Positions 7,801 to 16,461 are shown, numbered from the stretch's first letter. The stretch is 64,000 bases of DNA from Cohnella xylanilytica (GCF_014212175.1 NZ_JACJVR010000038.1:1-64000); one strand, 5' to 3'. Program-made: numbers and translations. Notes: a model not told the origin generated them from the letters alone.

Positions 7801-9212
7801 CTTCCCCAGGCGACGACGGTGCCGTCGGCTTTCAACGCCAGCGAATGAAACCCTCCCGCCGCGATCGCCACCACCCCGGAGAGTCCGGCCGGCACGGTCG
7901 TTTGACCATAATAGTTATCTCCCCAAGCGACGACGGTGCCGTTCGATCTCAGCGCCAGCGAATGTTGCGTTCCCCCCGAGACGGCCTTCACGCCGGAGAG
8001 CCCGGGCACGTCCGTTTGACCGTAACGGTTATCTCCCCAGGAGACAACGGTGCCGTTCGCTTTCAGTGCCAGCGAATGATACGCTCCCGCTGCAATTGCC
8101 GTCACTCCGGTAAGCCCGGCCGGCACGGTCAATTGACCAAGATCCGGGTCGTCGTCCCCCCAGACATCTCCCGGGCTGCCTCCCCAGGCTTCGACGGTGC
8201 CGTCCGACTTCAGCGCCAGCGAATGAATCGATCCCGCCGCGACAGCGCCACCCTTGACCGGCTTGGCAAGCCCGTTCGGCACGTTCGTTTGACCCTCATC
8301 ATTATTTCCCCAAGCGACGACGGTGCCGTCCGACTTCAGCGCCATCGAATGCATCTCTCCCGCCGCGACCGCCACGATCCCGGCAAGTCCGGCCGGCACG
8401 GTCGATTGACCGCTACTATTATTTCCCCAGGCGACGACGGTGCCGTCCGATTTCAGCGCCAGCGAATGATTCAATTTCGCCGCGACCGCCACGACCCCGG
8501 AAAGTCCGGCCGGCACGGTCGATTGACCGCTACTATTATTTCCCCAGGCGACGACAGTGCCGTCCGATTTCAGCGCCAGCGAATGATTCTCTCCGGCCAC
8601 GATCCCCGCCACCCCGGTAAGTCCGGCCGGCATGGCCGATTGACCAAACGTATTACTTCCCCAAGCGACAACGGTGCCGTCCGATTTCAGTGCCAGCGAA
8701 TGCAACGCTCCCGCCGCGATCGCCACGACCCCGGCAAGTCCGGCCGGCACTTCCGTTTGATGCTGACTATTTCTTCCCCAGGCGACGACGGTGCCGTCCG
8801 GTTTCAGCGCTAGCACATGGGCGCCTCCCGCGGCGATCGCCACAACCCCGGTAAGTCCGGCCGGCACGTCCGTTACCCCATTATGATTATCACCCCAGGC
8901 AACGACGGTGCCGTCCGATTTCAGCGCCAGCGAATAATTCGCTGCCGCTGCGATATCGATCACTTTCCCCGGCCCGGCAAGCTCGGCCGGCACGTCCGTT
9001 TGACCAGCGCTATTGCTTCCCCAGGCGACGACGGTGCCGTCCGACTTCAGCGCCAGCGAATGATAGGCTCCCGCGGCGATCTTCACAATTCCGCTTCCCG
9101 CTTCCGTCTGCGCCGCATCGGCCTTCCCGGAACCGTAAGGAACCGCTGCAGTCAGCAGCAATACGAAAGACAAAACAAGAGGAATGACTCTTCGCCTTTT
9201 CATGAATAACAT
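4860..9212 (-). CDS. Giant secreted RCC1-repeat protein with Ig-like modules and S-layer anchor
   Basis: A 1450-residue exported surface protein. It has a basic n-region and hydrophobic signal peptide (residues 1-35), then 14 RCC1-type repeats (about 41-605) each built on LALKSDGTVVAWG plus a GQT/VP turn, probably forming two seven-bladed propellers. A cadherin-like sandwich (about 605-695), an Ig-like region and three DUF5011-type Ig repeats (about 795-1035) follow. A Gly/Ser linker, a region of unknown fold and three SLH domains (about 1262-1450) come last and should bind the pyruvylated wall polymer. I choose ATG 9212 because GGGAG lies eight bases upstream; GTG 9227 overlaps that site. 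Ligand unknown: such propellers usually mediate protein or glycan binding rather than catalysis. Confidence 0.9.
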   Translation of the reverse strand: MLFMKRRRVIPLVLSFVLLLTAAVPYGSGKADAAQTEAGSGIVKIAAGAYHSLALKSDGTVVAWGSNSAGQTDVPAELAGPGKVIDIAAAANYSLALKSDGTVVAWGDNHNGVTDVPAGLTGVVAIAAGGAHVLALKPDGTVVAWGRNSQHQTEVPAGLAGVVAIAAGALHSLALKSDGTVVAWGSNTFGQSAMPAGLTGVAGIVAGENHSLALKSDGTVVAWGNNSSGQSTVPAGLSGVVAVAAKLNHSLALKSDGTVVAWGNNSSGQSTVPAGLAGIVAVAAGEMHSMALKSDGTVVAWGNNDEGQTNVPNGLAKPVKGGAVAAGSIHSLALKSDGTVEAWGGSPGDVWGDDDPDLGQLTVPAGLTGVTAIAAGAYHSLALKANGTVVSWGDNRYGQTDVPGLSGVKAVSGGTQHSLALRSNGTVVAWGDNYYGQTTVPAGLSGVVAIAAGGFHSLALKADGTVVAWGSNSSGQTTVPAGLTGVVAIAAGGMHSMALKADGTVVAWGGDFHGQSYVPAGLTGVVAIAAGGLHSVALKSDGTVVAWGDDFYDQIEVPAGLSGVVAIAAGGTLSLALKSDGTVVAWGAGPGDSDYYGQTDVPGNDRLSGLKVQEGDMDPAFSPSVTAYTFVGLSESSVHIKATLADAANAQLYVDNQPQASGSTATVSVSGASTVIPVRVEPYLKPPRTYTITVLRDGTPPDVQFAANGQAMPSHTAESTVTVTDAESGVDTASLQYAWTQDTAVPADGWTDFADGDTLRQTSGDGNWYLHIRAQDLAGNVADAVSNAFVLDNTAPELALNGSNPMNIPQGGTYAEPGAVALDAIDGAIPASSITISGAVDTTRLGNYPIQYEVTDRAGNTAAVIRDVNVYDGDGPAIYLNGPNPMTVEANSPFVDPGATAQDVQDGDLSASITVIGTVDTSTLGTYTLAYNVSDAAGNAAATVTRTVYVQDTQPPVLTLLGDSAMNVPLGAAFADPGAQATDAYYGDISDRIVVTGTVDTSQAGKYTLRYSVEDPSGNAAAEATRTVTVKAPAGSNGSGGSSGSDEPAAIRQVIVKFNGVVKWVDASYESSGGQRITRIFPTAEQLSEALATKPNGIRIEAQDIGDSVKMDLPAAPLLRALDVRPDALLEWRVNGNGLHIPLHVLQGVPKDAAITFGIAAAAGSVSDDGNGAIARAGGEPLLPHPVVYSLQARDGSSIDWGRTYATLTAALPEPANPDRATAVRIDENGRLRFAPAVFSNNGSPLVTMRSLYNGAYSVIQSDHTFADLNGHWAQKDIVLMANKLLVEGRTQDRFVPDDHISRAEFAAMLVRALGLDDEPNDSTPFRDVAPGAWYAGAVWAAQQHQLINGLGDGTFRPEAPVTREQMAVMIVRAMEYGGHAPDANGATARTFADAADIAPWADAAVERLTEASIIRGLTETEFGPREYASRAQSAVLLKRMLQAMQFINP
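7430..9095. repeat. Tandem RCC1-coding DNA repeats
   Basis: Fourteen tandem units of roughly 120-135 bp inside the surface protein gene. Neighbouring units are very similar at DNA level: the stretches at about 8395-8468 and 8515-8588 are nearly identical, 120 bp apart. The array could expand or contract by recombination. Confidence 0.85.
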
Positions 9213-9299
9213 GATAAACACTCCCACATTCTACGACTCGATTTACATATTGGATCTATTTCGTCATCATTCTGCCATCCCGAATTTTGTCGTCTATTG

Positions 9300-9329
9300 T
9301 TGGCTCCCCCCGAACTACGGATTTATAAT
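9300..9329 (+). promoter_or_regulatory. Promoter of the TetR regulator
   Basis: TTGGCT (9300-9305) and TATAAT (9324-9329) with an 18-base spacer, about 140 bases before the TetR start codon and upstream of its palindromic operator. Confidence 0.5.
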
Positions 9330-9397
9330 TTAATGAGCACCTAGTAGATTATTATTATGCGGGACAAGCAAGGCTTCAACGAGCAATAATGGCGAAT

Positions 9398-9415
9398 GTG
9401 TCGGTTAACGAACAC
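9398..9415. promoter_or_regulatory. Candidate TetR operator
   Basis: GTGTCGGTTAACGAACAC is an 18-bp palindrome centred on GTTAAC with 14 of 18 positions symmetric. It lies between the promoter and the TetR start at 9468, where an autoregulatory operator would be expected. Confidence 0.5.
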
Positions 9416-9467
9416 GTTTGGCCAAGGTGTCGGGTAAAATTTTCCGGGAAAATCGGGAGGGATTCGG

Positions 9468-10097
9468 ATGAGCGGGAACACGACCGATCTGCGGGTGGTC
9501 CGCAGCAAACAGGCGATTCGGGATGCGCTGGTGGAATTGATCGAAGAGAAGGGTTTCGAAGCGGTTACAGTCAAAGACATTACGACGCGGGCCAGAATCA
9601 ACCGCGGCACGTTCTACGACCATTATCAGGACAAATACGATCTGATGGCCAAATGCGAAGAAGAGATCATGGTCGGGATGTCCAACATTGCGAAGGAGAT
9701 TATTCCATCTTTGAGAACGGAACTGCAGCAGTCGCCATCCCGATTGGCGATTTATCCGTTCGTTGCAGCCATCTTCGCTTTCATGAACGGGCACAGCCGA
9801 TTCATGAGAGCGGCGTTGGGACCAAAGGGAGACATGTCTTTCCAGATCAGGATCAGAGCGTTCATGCAAGAGACGATGCTGGGGAAAAGCCCGGACGTGC
9901 TGATCAATGAAGAAGAATGCCTCGTTCCGGCAAAGTATTTTGCTACGTACGTGGGATCGGCGCACCTCGGCGTGATTCAACAATGGCTGGAGAGCGGCAG
10001 GCAAGAGTCGCCCGAGGAAATGGCGCGCATCCTGACAACCATTCTGGTGCACGGTCCGTTGTATGCGGCCGGATTGAAGAAGCTGCCCCAGTCCTGA
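9468..10097 (+). CDS. TetR/AcrR-family transcriptional regulator
   Basis: A 209-residue one-component repressor. The N-terminal DNA-binding domain (about 10-65) contains AVTVKDITTRARINRGTFYD followed by HYQDKYDLM, the classical TetR helix-turn-helix. The C-terminal all-helical domain would bind an unknown ligand. GGGAGG about eight bases upstream supports the ATG at 9468. It is divergent from the giant surface protein gene (start 9212); the 255-base gap carries a promoter and a palindromic operator facing this gene, so autoregulation is likely and control of the surface protein possible. Confidence 0.88.
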   Translation: MSGNTTDLRVVRSKQAIRDALVELIEEKGFEAVTVKDITTRARINRGTFYDHYQDKYDLMAKCEEEIMVGMSNIAKEIIPSLRTELQQSPSRLAIYPFVAAIFAFMNGHSRFMRAALGPKGDMSFQIRIRAFMQETMLGKSPDVLINEEECLVPAKYFATYVGSAHLGVIQQWLESGRQESPEEMARILTTILVHGPLYAAGLKKLPQS

Positions 10098-10370
10098 AGC
10101 GCCTGTTGCCGATTCTTACAAGTTGGGGCACAAATCCGAATGAATGGACGGAATCGATAATAAAACGGCGTTTTTACTAGTTTTGATATGTTAATCGTCG
10201 CATCGGGAGTTCATTCGGCCCCCGGATTTATTTCCGGATCGAGATTGACAAGCTGCCGGCACTGCGAAACGCGACCGCAGCGTTCGGAGCTCGACGTCAC
10301 TTTGCGGGGCGGAACGGCAACCGGAAGGCGATAGATCCCCCAAAAAAAATTCAATCGCTACATAAGATGC
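10098..10370. other. Gene-free stretch between convergent genes
   Basis: A short AT-rich dyad AAAACGGCGTTTT at about 10163-10176 may end the TetR transcript. Otherwise I see nothing: small frames here lack ribosome binding sites and recognisable protein pattern. Confidence 0.4.
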
Positions 10371-10414
10371 AGAGGCCATCCTAAGTCATTTTGGCGACTT
10401 TTGGGACGGCCTCT
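10371..10414 (-). terminator. Terminator of the xylan transporter/regulator operon
   Basis: AGAGGCC-TCC pairs with GGA-GGCCTCT, with an inner AAGTC/GACTT stem, immediately after the stop codon of the YesN gene ending at 10418. Confidence 0.6.
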
Positions 10415-10417
10415 TCG

Positions 10418-12043
10418 TCAACCGCCGCCTCTTTTTCTCGCCCGATACTGCTGCGGCGTGACGCCGATCGTTCTCTTGAACAAATTCGAGAAGCTGCCCA
10501 GGCTGATATAGCCGACCCGTTCCGCGATATCGGTTATTTTCAATTCCGATTCCTCCAAGAGCCGCATGGCCTCCCGGATTCGTTCGCGGATGATGGCGTC
10601 CGACAACGATAGCCCGGTCTCCTTCTTGAACAGCCTGGATAAATACGCCGGGTTCAGATACACGTGCGACGCCAGTTCTTCCCGGGTGATCTCCTGGCTC
10701 AGCCGCGATCGAATGTATTGTCTCACCTTGGCGACGACGGCGGAGGATAGCTGATCGCTTGCCTTCAGCAACTGCACGGCCGCCTCCAGGCAATCGATCG
10801 CCCAGCTCTGCAGAGCCGCCGGGCTTCTCGGGCAGCCCGCCTTGTCCGTCAAGCCCTTGAGCTTCGCCGACTCGTGCACGGACAGCCCCTTCTGGGCCAA
10901 TACGGCATGAATGATAAAGAGAACGCCGTAGACGAACGGACGATACGCTTCCTTCGTCCAACCGTCCGCCTCGCAGCTTAGGAACCATTGCTTGACGCGG
11001 CGCTCCAGCTCCTCGCGTTCTCCGAGCTCGAGAAGGGTGGCCCATTCGGCGAACAGGCCGACGGGAGCCGCGGCGGGCCGCTTCTCGGGTTGCTTGTCCC
11101 GCCGCGGATCTTCCGCGGGGAACACTTGCCGGGAACGACCGACGTTCCTCTGCTCTCTCTCCGTTACGTCGGCATAGGCTCTTAAGACATCCGGCAGGAG
11201 GACGGGCGCGCTGATATAGATGGACAACGAACATTGAAGCAGCCGTTCGCATTCGTTCAGGAACCGCCGGCAATTGCGTTCCAGCGAGCCGCCGACGCTC
11301 CCTCCTCCGCGCCTCTCATAGACGATCGCCAGATTCAGACCGGCGTGATTCTGAATCACGGCGCCTTCCCGTTCCTCCAGGATCAGCTCTCCGGCCAAAT
11401 TGCGCAGCGCGTATTCCATAATAGCCTCATCCCGCGCGCTGAGGTCTTCCTTCCACTGCTCCATGCCTAACAGAACAAGGATGAACCGGTCGTCCGGCGC
11501 GAAGCTCAAGCCGTAAATCTCCGCGGACCGCCGCAACGAATCCGGATGAAGCGACGAGCGTTGGCTGAGAATATCCTGCCAGAAGCGTTCCACCAATAAC
11601 GGCAGCTGATGCTCCCACTTTCTGCGGTAATCCTGCATAAGGAAGTCGTATTTTTCCCGCTCCTTTTGCTTGCCGACTTCGGCAATGGCATTCCCCGCCG
11701 CTTTTCTCAGCTGCTCGTAATCGACGGGCTTCAATAAGTAATGGAACGCGCCGTGCTGGATGGCGCGCTGCGCATATTCGAAATCCGCATGACAAGTCAG
11801 CATGATCGTCCGGGTGTCCGGCGAGTGCCGTTCCGTCCAGGCCAGCAGCTCCAACCCGCTCTTCCCTGGCATCTCGATATCGCATATGAGCAGATCGACC
11901 GTATGACGGCTTAACATATCCATCGCTTGTTCCGCGCTCTCCGCAAGACGGACGTCCGTTACGCCCAGCTCGTCCCAATTCACGCCCTGTTGCAAGCCCA
12001 GCAAGGCGAAGTATTGGTCATCGACGATCAAGACCCGATACAT
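10418..12043 (-). CDS. YesN-type response regulator (REC + AraC HTH)
   Basis: A 541-residue response regulator. The receiver (1-120) has acidic residues D8/D9, phosphoacceptor D55 in LLICDIEMPG and K105 in LLKPVD, so it should be phosphorylated normally. A long middle region follows, then two AraC-type helix-turn-helices (about 430-535) with AYLSRLFKKETGLS and GYISLGSFSNLFKRTIGVTP. Its first 26 bases overlap the end of the kinase gene at 12018, so the two are translationally coupled partners. It is the last gene of the permease-permease-binding protein-kinase-regulator operon and most likely activates that operon and perhaps the xylanase operon upstream. Confidence 0.92.
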   Translation of the reverse strand: MYRVLIVDDQYFALLGLQQGVNWDELGVTDVRLAESAEQAMDMLSRHTVDLLICDIEMPGKSGLELLAWTERHSPDTRTIMLTCHADFEYAQRAIQHGAFHYLLKPVDYEQLRKAAGNAIAEVGKQKEREKYDFLMQDYRRKWEHQLPLLVERFWQDILSQRSSLHPDSLRRSAEIYGLSFAPDDRFILVLLGMEQWKEDLSARDEAIMEYALRNLAGELILEEREGAVIQNHAGLNLAIVYERRGGGSVGGSLERNCRRFLNECERLLQCSLSIYISAPVLLPDVLRAYADVTEREQRNVGRSRQVFPAEDPRRDKQPEKRPAAAPVGLFAEWATLLELGEREELERRVKQWFLSCEADGWTKEAYRPFVYGVLFIIHAVLAQKGLSVHESAKLKGLTDKAGCPRSPAALQSWAIDCLEAAVQLLKASDQLSSAVVAKVRQYIRSRLSQEITREELASHVYLNPAYLSRLFKKETGLSLSDAIIRERIREAMRLLEESELKITDIAERVGYISLGSFSNLFKRTIGVTPQQYRARKRGGG

Positions 12044-13787
12044 CCGAATGATCTCCCTCCTCTCGCAAGGGCAATCTCAGTTCCACAAGACCTCCGCCTT
12101 CGGGATCGTTGCGGAACGAGAGAGTCGCCCGTTCGTCATCGAACATAGCCAAGCGCCTGCGCACGTTCCATATTCCTAAATGCCGGTCGGTCGGCTCCCT
12201 CTCGTAGGCCCCGAGATTAAGCCTCTCGAGCTGCTCCCCGGAGAAGCCCGGCCCGGAGTCCCGGATTCGGATCACCATGCGCACAGCCCCATCCTCCCCC
12301 GCTTCCTCGCTCGCCGTCAACTCGATCCGGAAGGGCTTCCGATTGTTGACGAACCCGTGCTTCATAGCGTTCTCTACGAAGGGTTGCACCAGCAGCGGCG
12401 GAATCGGCGCGTTCTCGAGCTGTTGCGGCAGCCGCTCCTCGAAGACGATCCGGTCCGGGTACATCACCCTGTGGATCTCCATATAGTTGCGGATATGGCT
12501 GAACTCTCCGGCAAGAGGAATCCAGGTCTCGTTCGTGCTCATCAGGAATCGGAAGTAGGCGACGAGGTGGCCGATCATCTTCTTGATCAGCTGATCCTTC
12601 CGCAGGTCGACGAGATGGAAGACGATATTCAAGGAATTCATGAAGAAGTGGGGATGAATCTGAGCTTGAAGATGCTTCAGTTCGGCATGCTGAACCTTCA
12701 TCCGCTCCTCGTACACGTCGATCTTCAAGCTGCCGATCTGCTCGGCCATTCGGTTGAACTGCTGCGTAATCAATTGGAACTCCTTGGAGTTCCCTTCCTT
12801 CAACCGGTAATCCAGTCGTCCCCGGCCCAGAGTGCGCATTCCGCCCGCCAACCGCTGAATGGGCTTGAACACGAGCCGGCTTAATAGAACGAACAGAATG
12901 ACGATCGTCGCGAGGACCGCGACGGGAATCCACCGGATCACGCGTTGGAACAGAGGCAGCTCGTCCAGCAGCGACCTCTCGTCCAAGAGGATGAAGACGT
13001 TGAGATCGGCGAAGAGCGAAGGCTTATTGACGAACAAATAGGCCTTGTCGTCGTCCAGGCGAACGGAGGCGCTGGCACGGTCCGACGGATCGTTCAGATG
13101 GCCGCGGATGCGGGAGAGTTCGTCGTCCGAGAATCGCCCCCACAGCAGGTCGCCGTCCCGGGAGACGATGCCGACCCGCTCGTCGCTCCTCGCGGAATCC
13201 AATTGGAGCAGCGGCTGGGCCAACGAATCGATGCCGACAAGAACGCCGACGAGCAGTCTCCCGCTCTTGTCCGGCAACGCCTTGTACAGGACCGGTTCGC
13301 CGCCGACGGTTACGATCTCCCACTTCTGGGACGTCGGAAGCCGGGACGTTCTCAAGCGGGAGGACAATCCTTCGCGAATGGCCTCCTTCTCCCGGTAGTA
13401 TTCTTCTCGGCTGCTGAGGAACAGCTCGTCCCGATCCTGATGATAGACGAAGACGCTTCGTATAACGGAGTAATAGCTGACGTCGTTGTACCATTGATCC
13501 ATCAGCTTCCTTATCGACAAATAATAATTGACGCTGTCCGGGCCGCTCTCCGCGTACAGCTCGAGCAGCATGCTGTCGTTTGCCGTGCGAAGCAAGTAGA
13601 TGCCGGTCTGTTCAAGCAGCTCGTCGAGTCCTCCCAGATGAAGGGCCAACGTGCCGGACGCGGATTCGGAGACCTTCTCCCGCACGATGTTCGTAGAATA
13701 AATATTGGTATAGTACAGAAATAGAAAAAGAGGCGTTACGAGGAGCAGCACCGGAACGCTTACCTTCAATCGCAACGATAGTCTCAC
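12018..13787 (-). CDS. YesM-type sensor histidine kinase
   Basis: A 589-residue membrane kinase. TM1 is at about 9-30, followed by a ~250-residue extracellular sensor region, TM2 at about 284-304, HAMP (305-355), and a His_kinase domain with phosphoacceptor H378 in QIHPHFFMNSLN. The ATPase domain has N-box ENAMKHG and G-box DSGPGFSG. The start is GTG 13787 with AGGAG about seven bases upstream. The cognate regulator gene overlaps its 3' end by 26 bases. The inputs of this family are usually extracellular oligosaccharides, sometimes via the solute-binding protein encoded just upstream. Confidence 0.92.
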   Translation of the reverse strand: MRLSLRLKVSVPVLLLVTPLFLFLYYTNIYSTNIVREKVSESASGTLALHLGGLDELLEQTGIYLLRTANDSMLLELYAESGPDSVNYYLSIRKLMDQWYNDVSYYSVIRSVFVYHQDRDELFLSSREEYYREKEAIREGLSSRLRTSRLPTSQKWEIVTVGGEPVLYKALPDKSGRLLVGVLVGIDSLAQPLLQLDSARSDERVGIVSRDGDLLWGRFSDDELSRIRGHLNDPSDRASASVRLDDDKAYLFVNKPSLFADLNVFILLDERSLLDELPLFQRVIRWIPVAVLATIVILFVLLSRLVFKPIQRLAGGMRTLGRGRLDYRLKEGNSKEFQLITQQFNRMAEQIGSLKIDVYEERMKVQHAELKHLQAQIHPHFFMNSLNIVFHLVDLRKDQLIKKMIGHLVAYFRFLMSTNETWIPLAGEFSHIRNYMEIHRVMYPDRIVFEERLPQQLENAPIPPLLVQPFVENAMKHGFVNNRKPFRIELTASEEAGEDGAVRMVIRIRDSGPGFSGEQLERLNLGAYEREPTDRHLGIWNVRRRLAMFDDERATLSFRNDPEGGGLVELRLPLREEGDHSDVSGLDRR

Positions 13788-13831
13788 GGTCTCTCTCCTC
13801 TACAAGGTTCGTTCGCGCCGACGCGGCACGA

Positions 13832-13862
13832 AAGGGGGAAGACGTCGAGCGTCCTCCCCCTT
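13832..13862 (-). terminator. Intercistronic hairpin between binding protein and kinase genes
   Basis: Near-perfect 13-bp stem AAGGGGGA-GACG / CGTC-TCCCCCTT, starting directly after the stop codon of the binding-protein gene and before the kinase start. No T-run follows on the minus strand, so partial termination or mRNA stabilisation, giving more binding protein than kinase, is the more likely role. Confidence 0.6.
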
Positions 13863-13865
13863 GCC

Positions 13866-15464
13866 TTATTTAGGCTGCTTCGCTTGCCACTCCTCGTACT
13901 GCTTCTGGACTTCCGCGCGGATCTTCTCGATCCCGTTGGCCTTCAGCTTGCCGTTGTATTCCGCCAGCACCTTGTCCGCGTCCAGGCTTCCCGTCTCGAG
14001 CAGCGGACGATACTCCTTGATGATGTTGCTGACGACCGACACCTCCGTCTTGACGGGATCCGTATTGAAGTTGAAGCCGAAGGACTTGACCTTATGCGCC
14101 TTCTCGTTGTATTCCTTGAACTTCTCCCACTTATCCGGGCTCTCCCCTTCCCACAGATACGTGAGCGTCTGATTCCCGAACATCCATTCGATGCCCGGCG
14201 CCCACCCCGTGTCCGCTCGCGTGGCGATGCCGTCCGGCAGCTTGATGAAGTTCTCCTTGCCTTCCACCTTCACGTATTGCCGGCCTTCCACGCCGAAGTC
14301 GATCAGATTGACGAGATGCTTATCGGTGTGCAGAAGGTTAAGCAGCATCATCGTTCGCTCCGGATCGACGGAGGTGCGCCCGATCGCCATCATGGAGTTG
14401 CTGACGCTCGCGGTGCTGATCTCGGGATCGTTGCCCTTCAGCTTGACGAGTTCGATGCCGGTGGCGGCGGAGTCTTCCTTGTCGGAATCCGGCTTGTCCG
14501 AACCGAACTTCATCCACGTCTTGCCCGCCTTCAGCGCGTCCTCGGCGCTAGTCTTGGTCGTGGCGGCATCCTGATTGATATACCCCTTCTTGAACCAGTC
14601 GCTGTAGAGCCTCATCCGGTAGATCGCCGCTTCGGACTCCATGGAGCTGATAATCATCTTGTCCGTCTTCGTATCCAGCACGATGCCGGCCGGCGCGCCG
14701 GCGACCAGCTCGTAGCGGAAGTTCTCCTTCATGCTCGGTATCGTCTTATCGAAGTAGCTCAGCGTATCGGACCCGCTGCCCGACAGCCAGATCGGCGCGA
14801 GGCCGGGCTCCTTCTCCTTAATCGTCTGAAGCCAGGGCTCCAGATCCTCGAGGGTATGGATAGAGTCGACATCGAAGCCGTACTTATCGATCAGATCCTT
14901 CCGGAACATGATGGTATGGCTCTCGCCGATCTCCTTGTTCGTCGGGATCGCGTAGATCTTGCCGTCCACCCGGCCGCCGTCGAAGAACCTCGGGTCCAGC
15001 GAATCCGTGATCCCCTTCCCGTATTCGGCCAGCAGGTCGTCCAAGGGCAGGAACGCGCCCTTCGCCACGTTGTTGGCGAAGTCGGCCCAGTTGGGCGCGA
15101 AGGTCAGATCGACCTGTTCCCCGGATTGATAAGCCAGAACCATCTTCTCCGCCCAGGAAGACCAGGGGAGTCCCTGGAAGTCGATCTCGGCGTTGATCTT
15201 CTCTTTCAGGTACTTGTTGATCTCTCCGATGACCGCTTCAGAGTCCTTCTGCGGGAAGTTCCCTACCGTATACACCTTGAGCTTGCGGTACTTCGAGATG
15301 TCCGGCTTGGCGCCTCCGGCATCGGCGGTCGCCGTTCCGCCGGCCTTCGGTTCCTCGCCAGGCGAACCGGACGAGCTTGAGCCGTTGCCCGAGCAACCGG
15401 AGATGACCAGCGCGGCCGCGATGACCGAAGCCAGCGCCATCCCCCACCCTTTCGCTACCTTCAT
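13866..15464 (-). CDS. ABC transporter solute-binding lipoprotein (xylan locus)
   Basis: A 532-residue extracellular sugar-binding protein of the large Paenibacillus YtcQ/LplA type. Signal peptide with lipobox VISGC places the lipidated cysteine at residue 24; a Ser/Gly-rich tether follows. The body shows the usual family 1 solute-binding pattern (DLTFAPNWADFANN, ESEAAIYRMRLYSDWFKKGY). It is third in the operon after two permeases, an order typical of LplB-LplC-LplA clusters. Proximity to xylanase and xylan esterases suggests xylo-oligosaccharides, possibly decorated ones, as ligand; this is inference from context. Confidence 0.9.
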   Translation of the reverse strand: MKVAKGWGMALASVIAAALVISGCSGNGSSSSGSPGEEPKAGGTATADAGGAKPDISKYRKLKVYTVGNFPQKDSEAVIGEINKYLKEKINAEIDFQGLPWSSWAEKMVLAYQSGEQVDLTFAPNWADFANNVAKGAFLPLDDLLAEYGKGITDSLDPRFFDGGRVDGKIYAIPTNKEIGESHTIMFRKDLIDKYGFDVDSIHTLEDLEPWLQTIKEKEPGLAPIWLSGSGSDTLSYFDKTIPSMKENFRYELVAGAPAGIVLDTKTDKMIISSMESEAAIYRMRLYSDWFKKGYINQDAATTKTSAEDALKAGKTWMKFGSDKPDSDKEDSAATGIELVKLKGNDPEISTASVSNSMMAIGRTSVDPERTMMLLNLLHTDKHLVNLIDFGVEGRQYVKVEGKENFIKLPDGIATRADTGWAPGIEWMFGNQTLTYLWEGESPDKWEKFKEYNEKAHKVKSFGFNFNTDPVKTEVSVVSNIIKEYRPLLETGSLDADKVLAEYNGKLKANGIEKIRAEVQKQYEEWQAKQPK

Positions 15465-15532
15465 TTCGTAGTGCCTCCCTAATCGTTCTATTATCTATCT
15501 CTAACCGGCCTAATTCGCCAGGGTTAGACGGC

Positions 15533-16447
15533 TTAACCCTTGATCGCCCCGACGGTCAATCCCTTGGTGAAGTACTTCTGGAAGAAGGGATACACGAACA
15601 GAATCGGTCCGATCGAGACGACCACCATCGCCATGCGAAGACTCTCCGTCGGCACCGTCTCTTGGACAAGCAGAGCGACGCCGCTTCCCGCCAATTGATT
15701 TTTGAAGAACTCGGCTTGGCGGATCATCTGAATCATGACGTACTGCAAGGAGAATTTATCGGTATCGTTGATGAACAACAAGGAGTTGAACCAGTCGTTC
15801 CAATACATGAGCGTCGTGAACAGGCCGATCGTAGCCAGAACCGGCAGCGAGATCGGCAGGACGAGCTGGAAGAAGATGCGCCACTCCGAAGCTCCGTCCA
15901 GCTTGCCCGATTCGATCATCTCCTCCGGAACCGTCTGCTGGAAGAAGGTGCGCGTGATGAAGATATAGAAGGCGTTCGACAGCCCCGGCAAAATAAGGGC
16001 GATGAGCGAATCTCTCAGGTGCAGATAGTTGATATAGAAGAGATAGAACGGAACGAGTCCCCCGGAGAAGAGCATCGTGATCAGAAGGTAGAGATTAAAG
16101 GCCTTCTTGAACGGAAAGTCCTTGCGGAAGAGGGGGTACGCGTACAGGGCGATCAGCAGCACCGCCAAGATCGTACCGACGAAGGTGACGGTCAGCGTGA
16201 CCCCGTAGGCTTTGAACAGCGTCTCCGAATCGTTGAAGAGATACCGGTACGCGGACCAATCGATCTCTTCGGGCCAGAACTTGTAGCCCTTCAAGGTAAG
16301 CAGCTTCTCGTTGGACAGGGAGATGGCGACGATCAGCACGAGGGGCAAGATGCATGCAAGACTGAAGACGATGAAAAGAAGATGAAGCCCGATCCCCGCC
16401 AATCCGGAGACTTGTTGATAGGCTTTGACGTTCGTTGTTTTGGTCAT
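15533..16447 (-). CDS. Carbohydrate ABC permease, YtcP/LplC type
   Basis: A 304-residue inner permease subunit with six predicted membrane segments. The cytoplasmic coupling (EAA) loop reads MIESGKLDGASEWRIFFQLV, and the C-terminus GLTVGAIKG is typical of the MalG-like LplC branch. The start is ATG 16447, preceded by CGGAGAAT; the longer open frame to 16768 overlaps the upstream permease and has no family resemblance. It forms a heterodimer with the LplB-type permease 14 bases upstream. No ATPase gene is present, so a shared MsmX-like ATPase is expected. Confidence 0.9.
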   Translation of the reverse strand: MTKTTNVKAYQQVSGLAGIGLHLLFIVFSLACILPLVLIVAISLSNEKLLTLKGYKFWPEEIDWSAYRYLFNDSETLFKAYGVTLTVTFVGTILAVLLIALYAYPLFRKDFPFKKAFNLYLLITMLFSGGLVPFYLFYINYLHLRDSLIALILPGLSNAFYIFITRTFFQQTVPEEMIESGKLDGASEWRIFFQLVLPISLPVLATIGLFTTLMYWNDWFNSLLFINDTDKFSLQYVMIQMIRQAEFFKNQLAGSGVALLVQETVPTESLRMAMVVVSIGPILFVYPFFQKYFTKGLTVGAIKG

Positions 16448-16461
16448 GTCGATTCTCCGTT

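Noticed and set aside
7419-8813. Long plus-strand frame opposite the RCC1 repeats
   Set aside because: Low-complexity, Arg/His/Gly/Asp-rich repeats that mirror the RCC1 repeats; no ribosome binding site. A shadow of the real minus-strand gene.
13884-15380. 498-codon plus-strand frame opposite the xylan-locus binding protein
   Set aside because: Arg/Leu/Val-rich antisense frame typical of high-GC DNA; the minus strand has a lipobox and binding-protein pattern.
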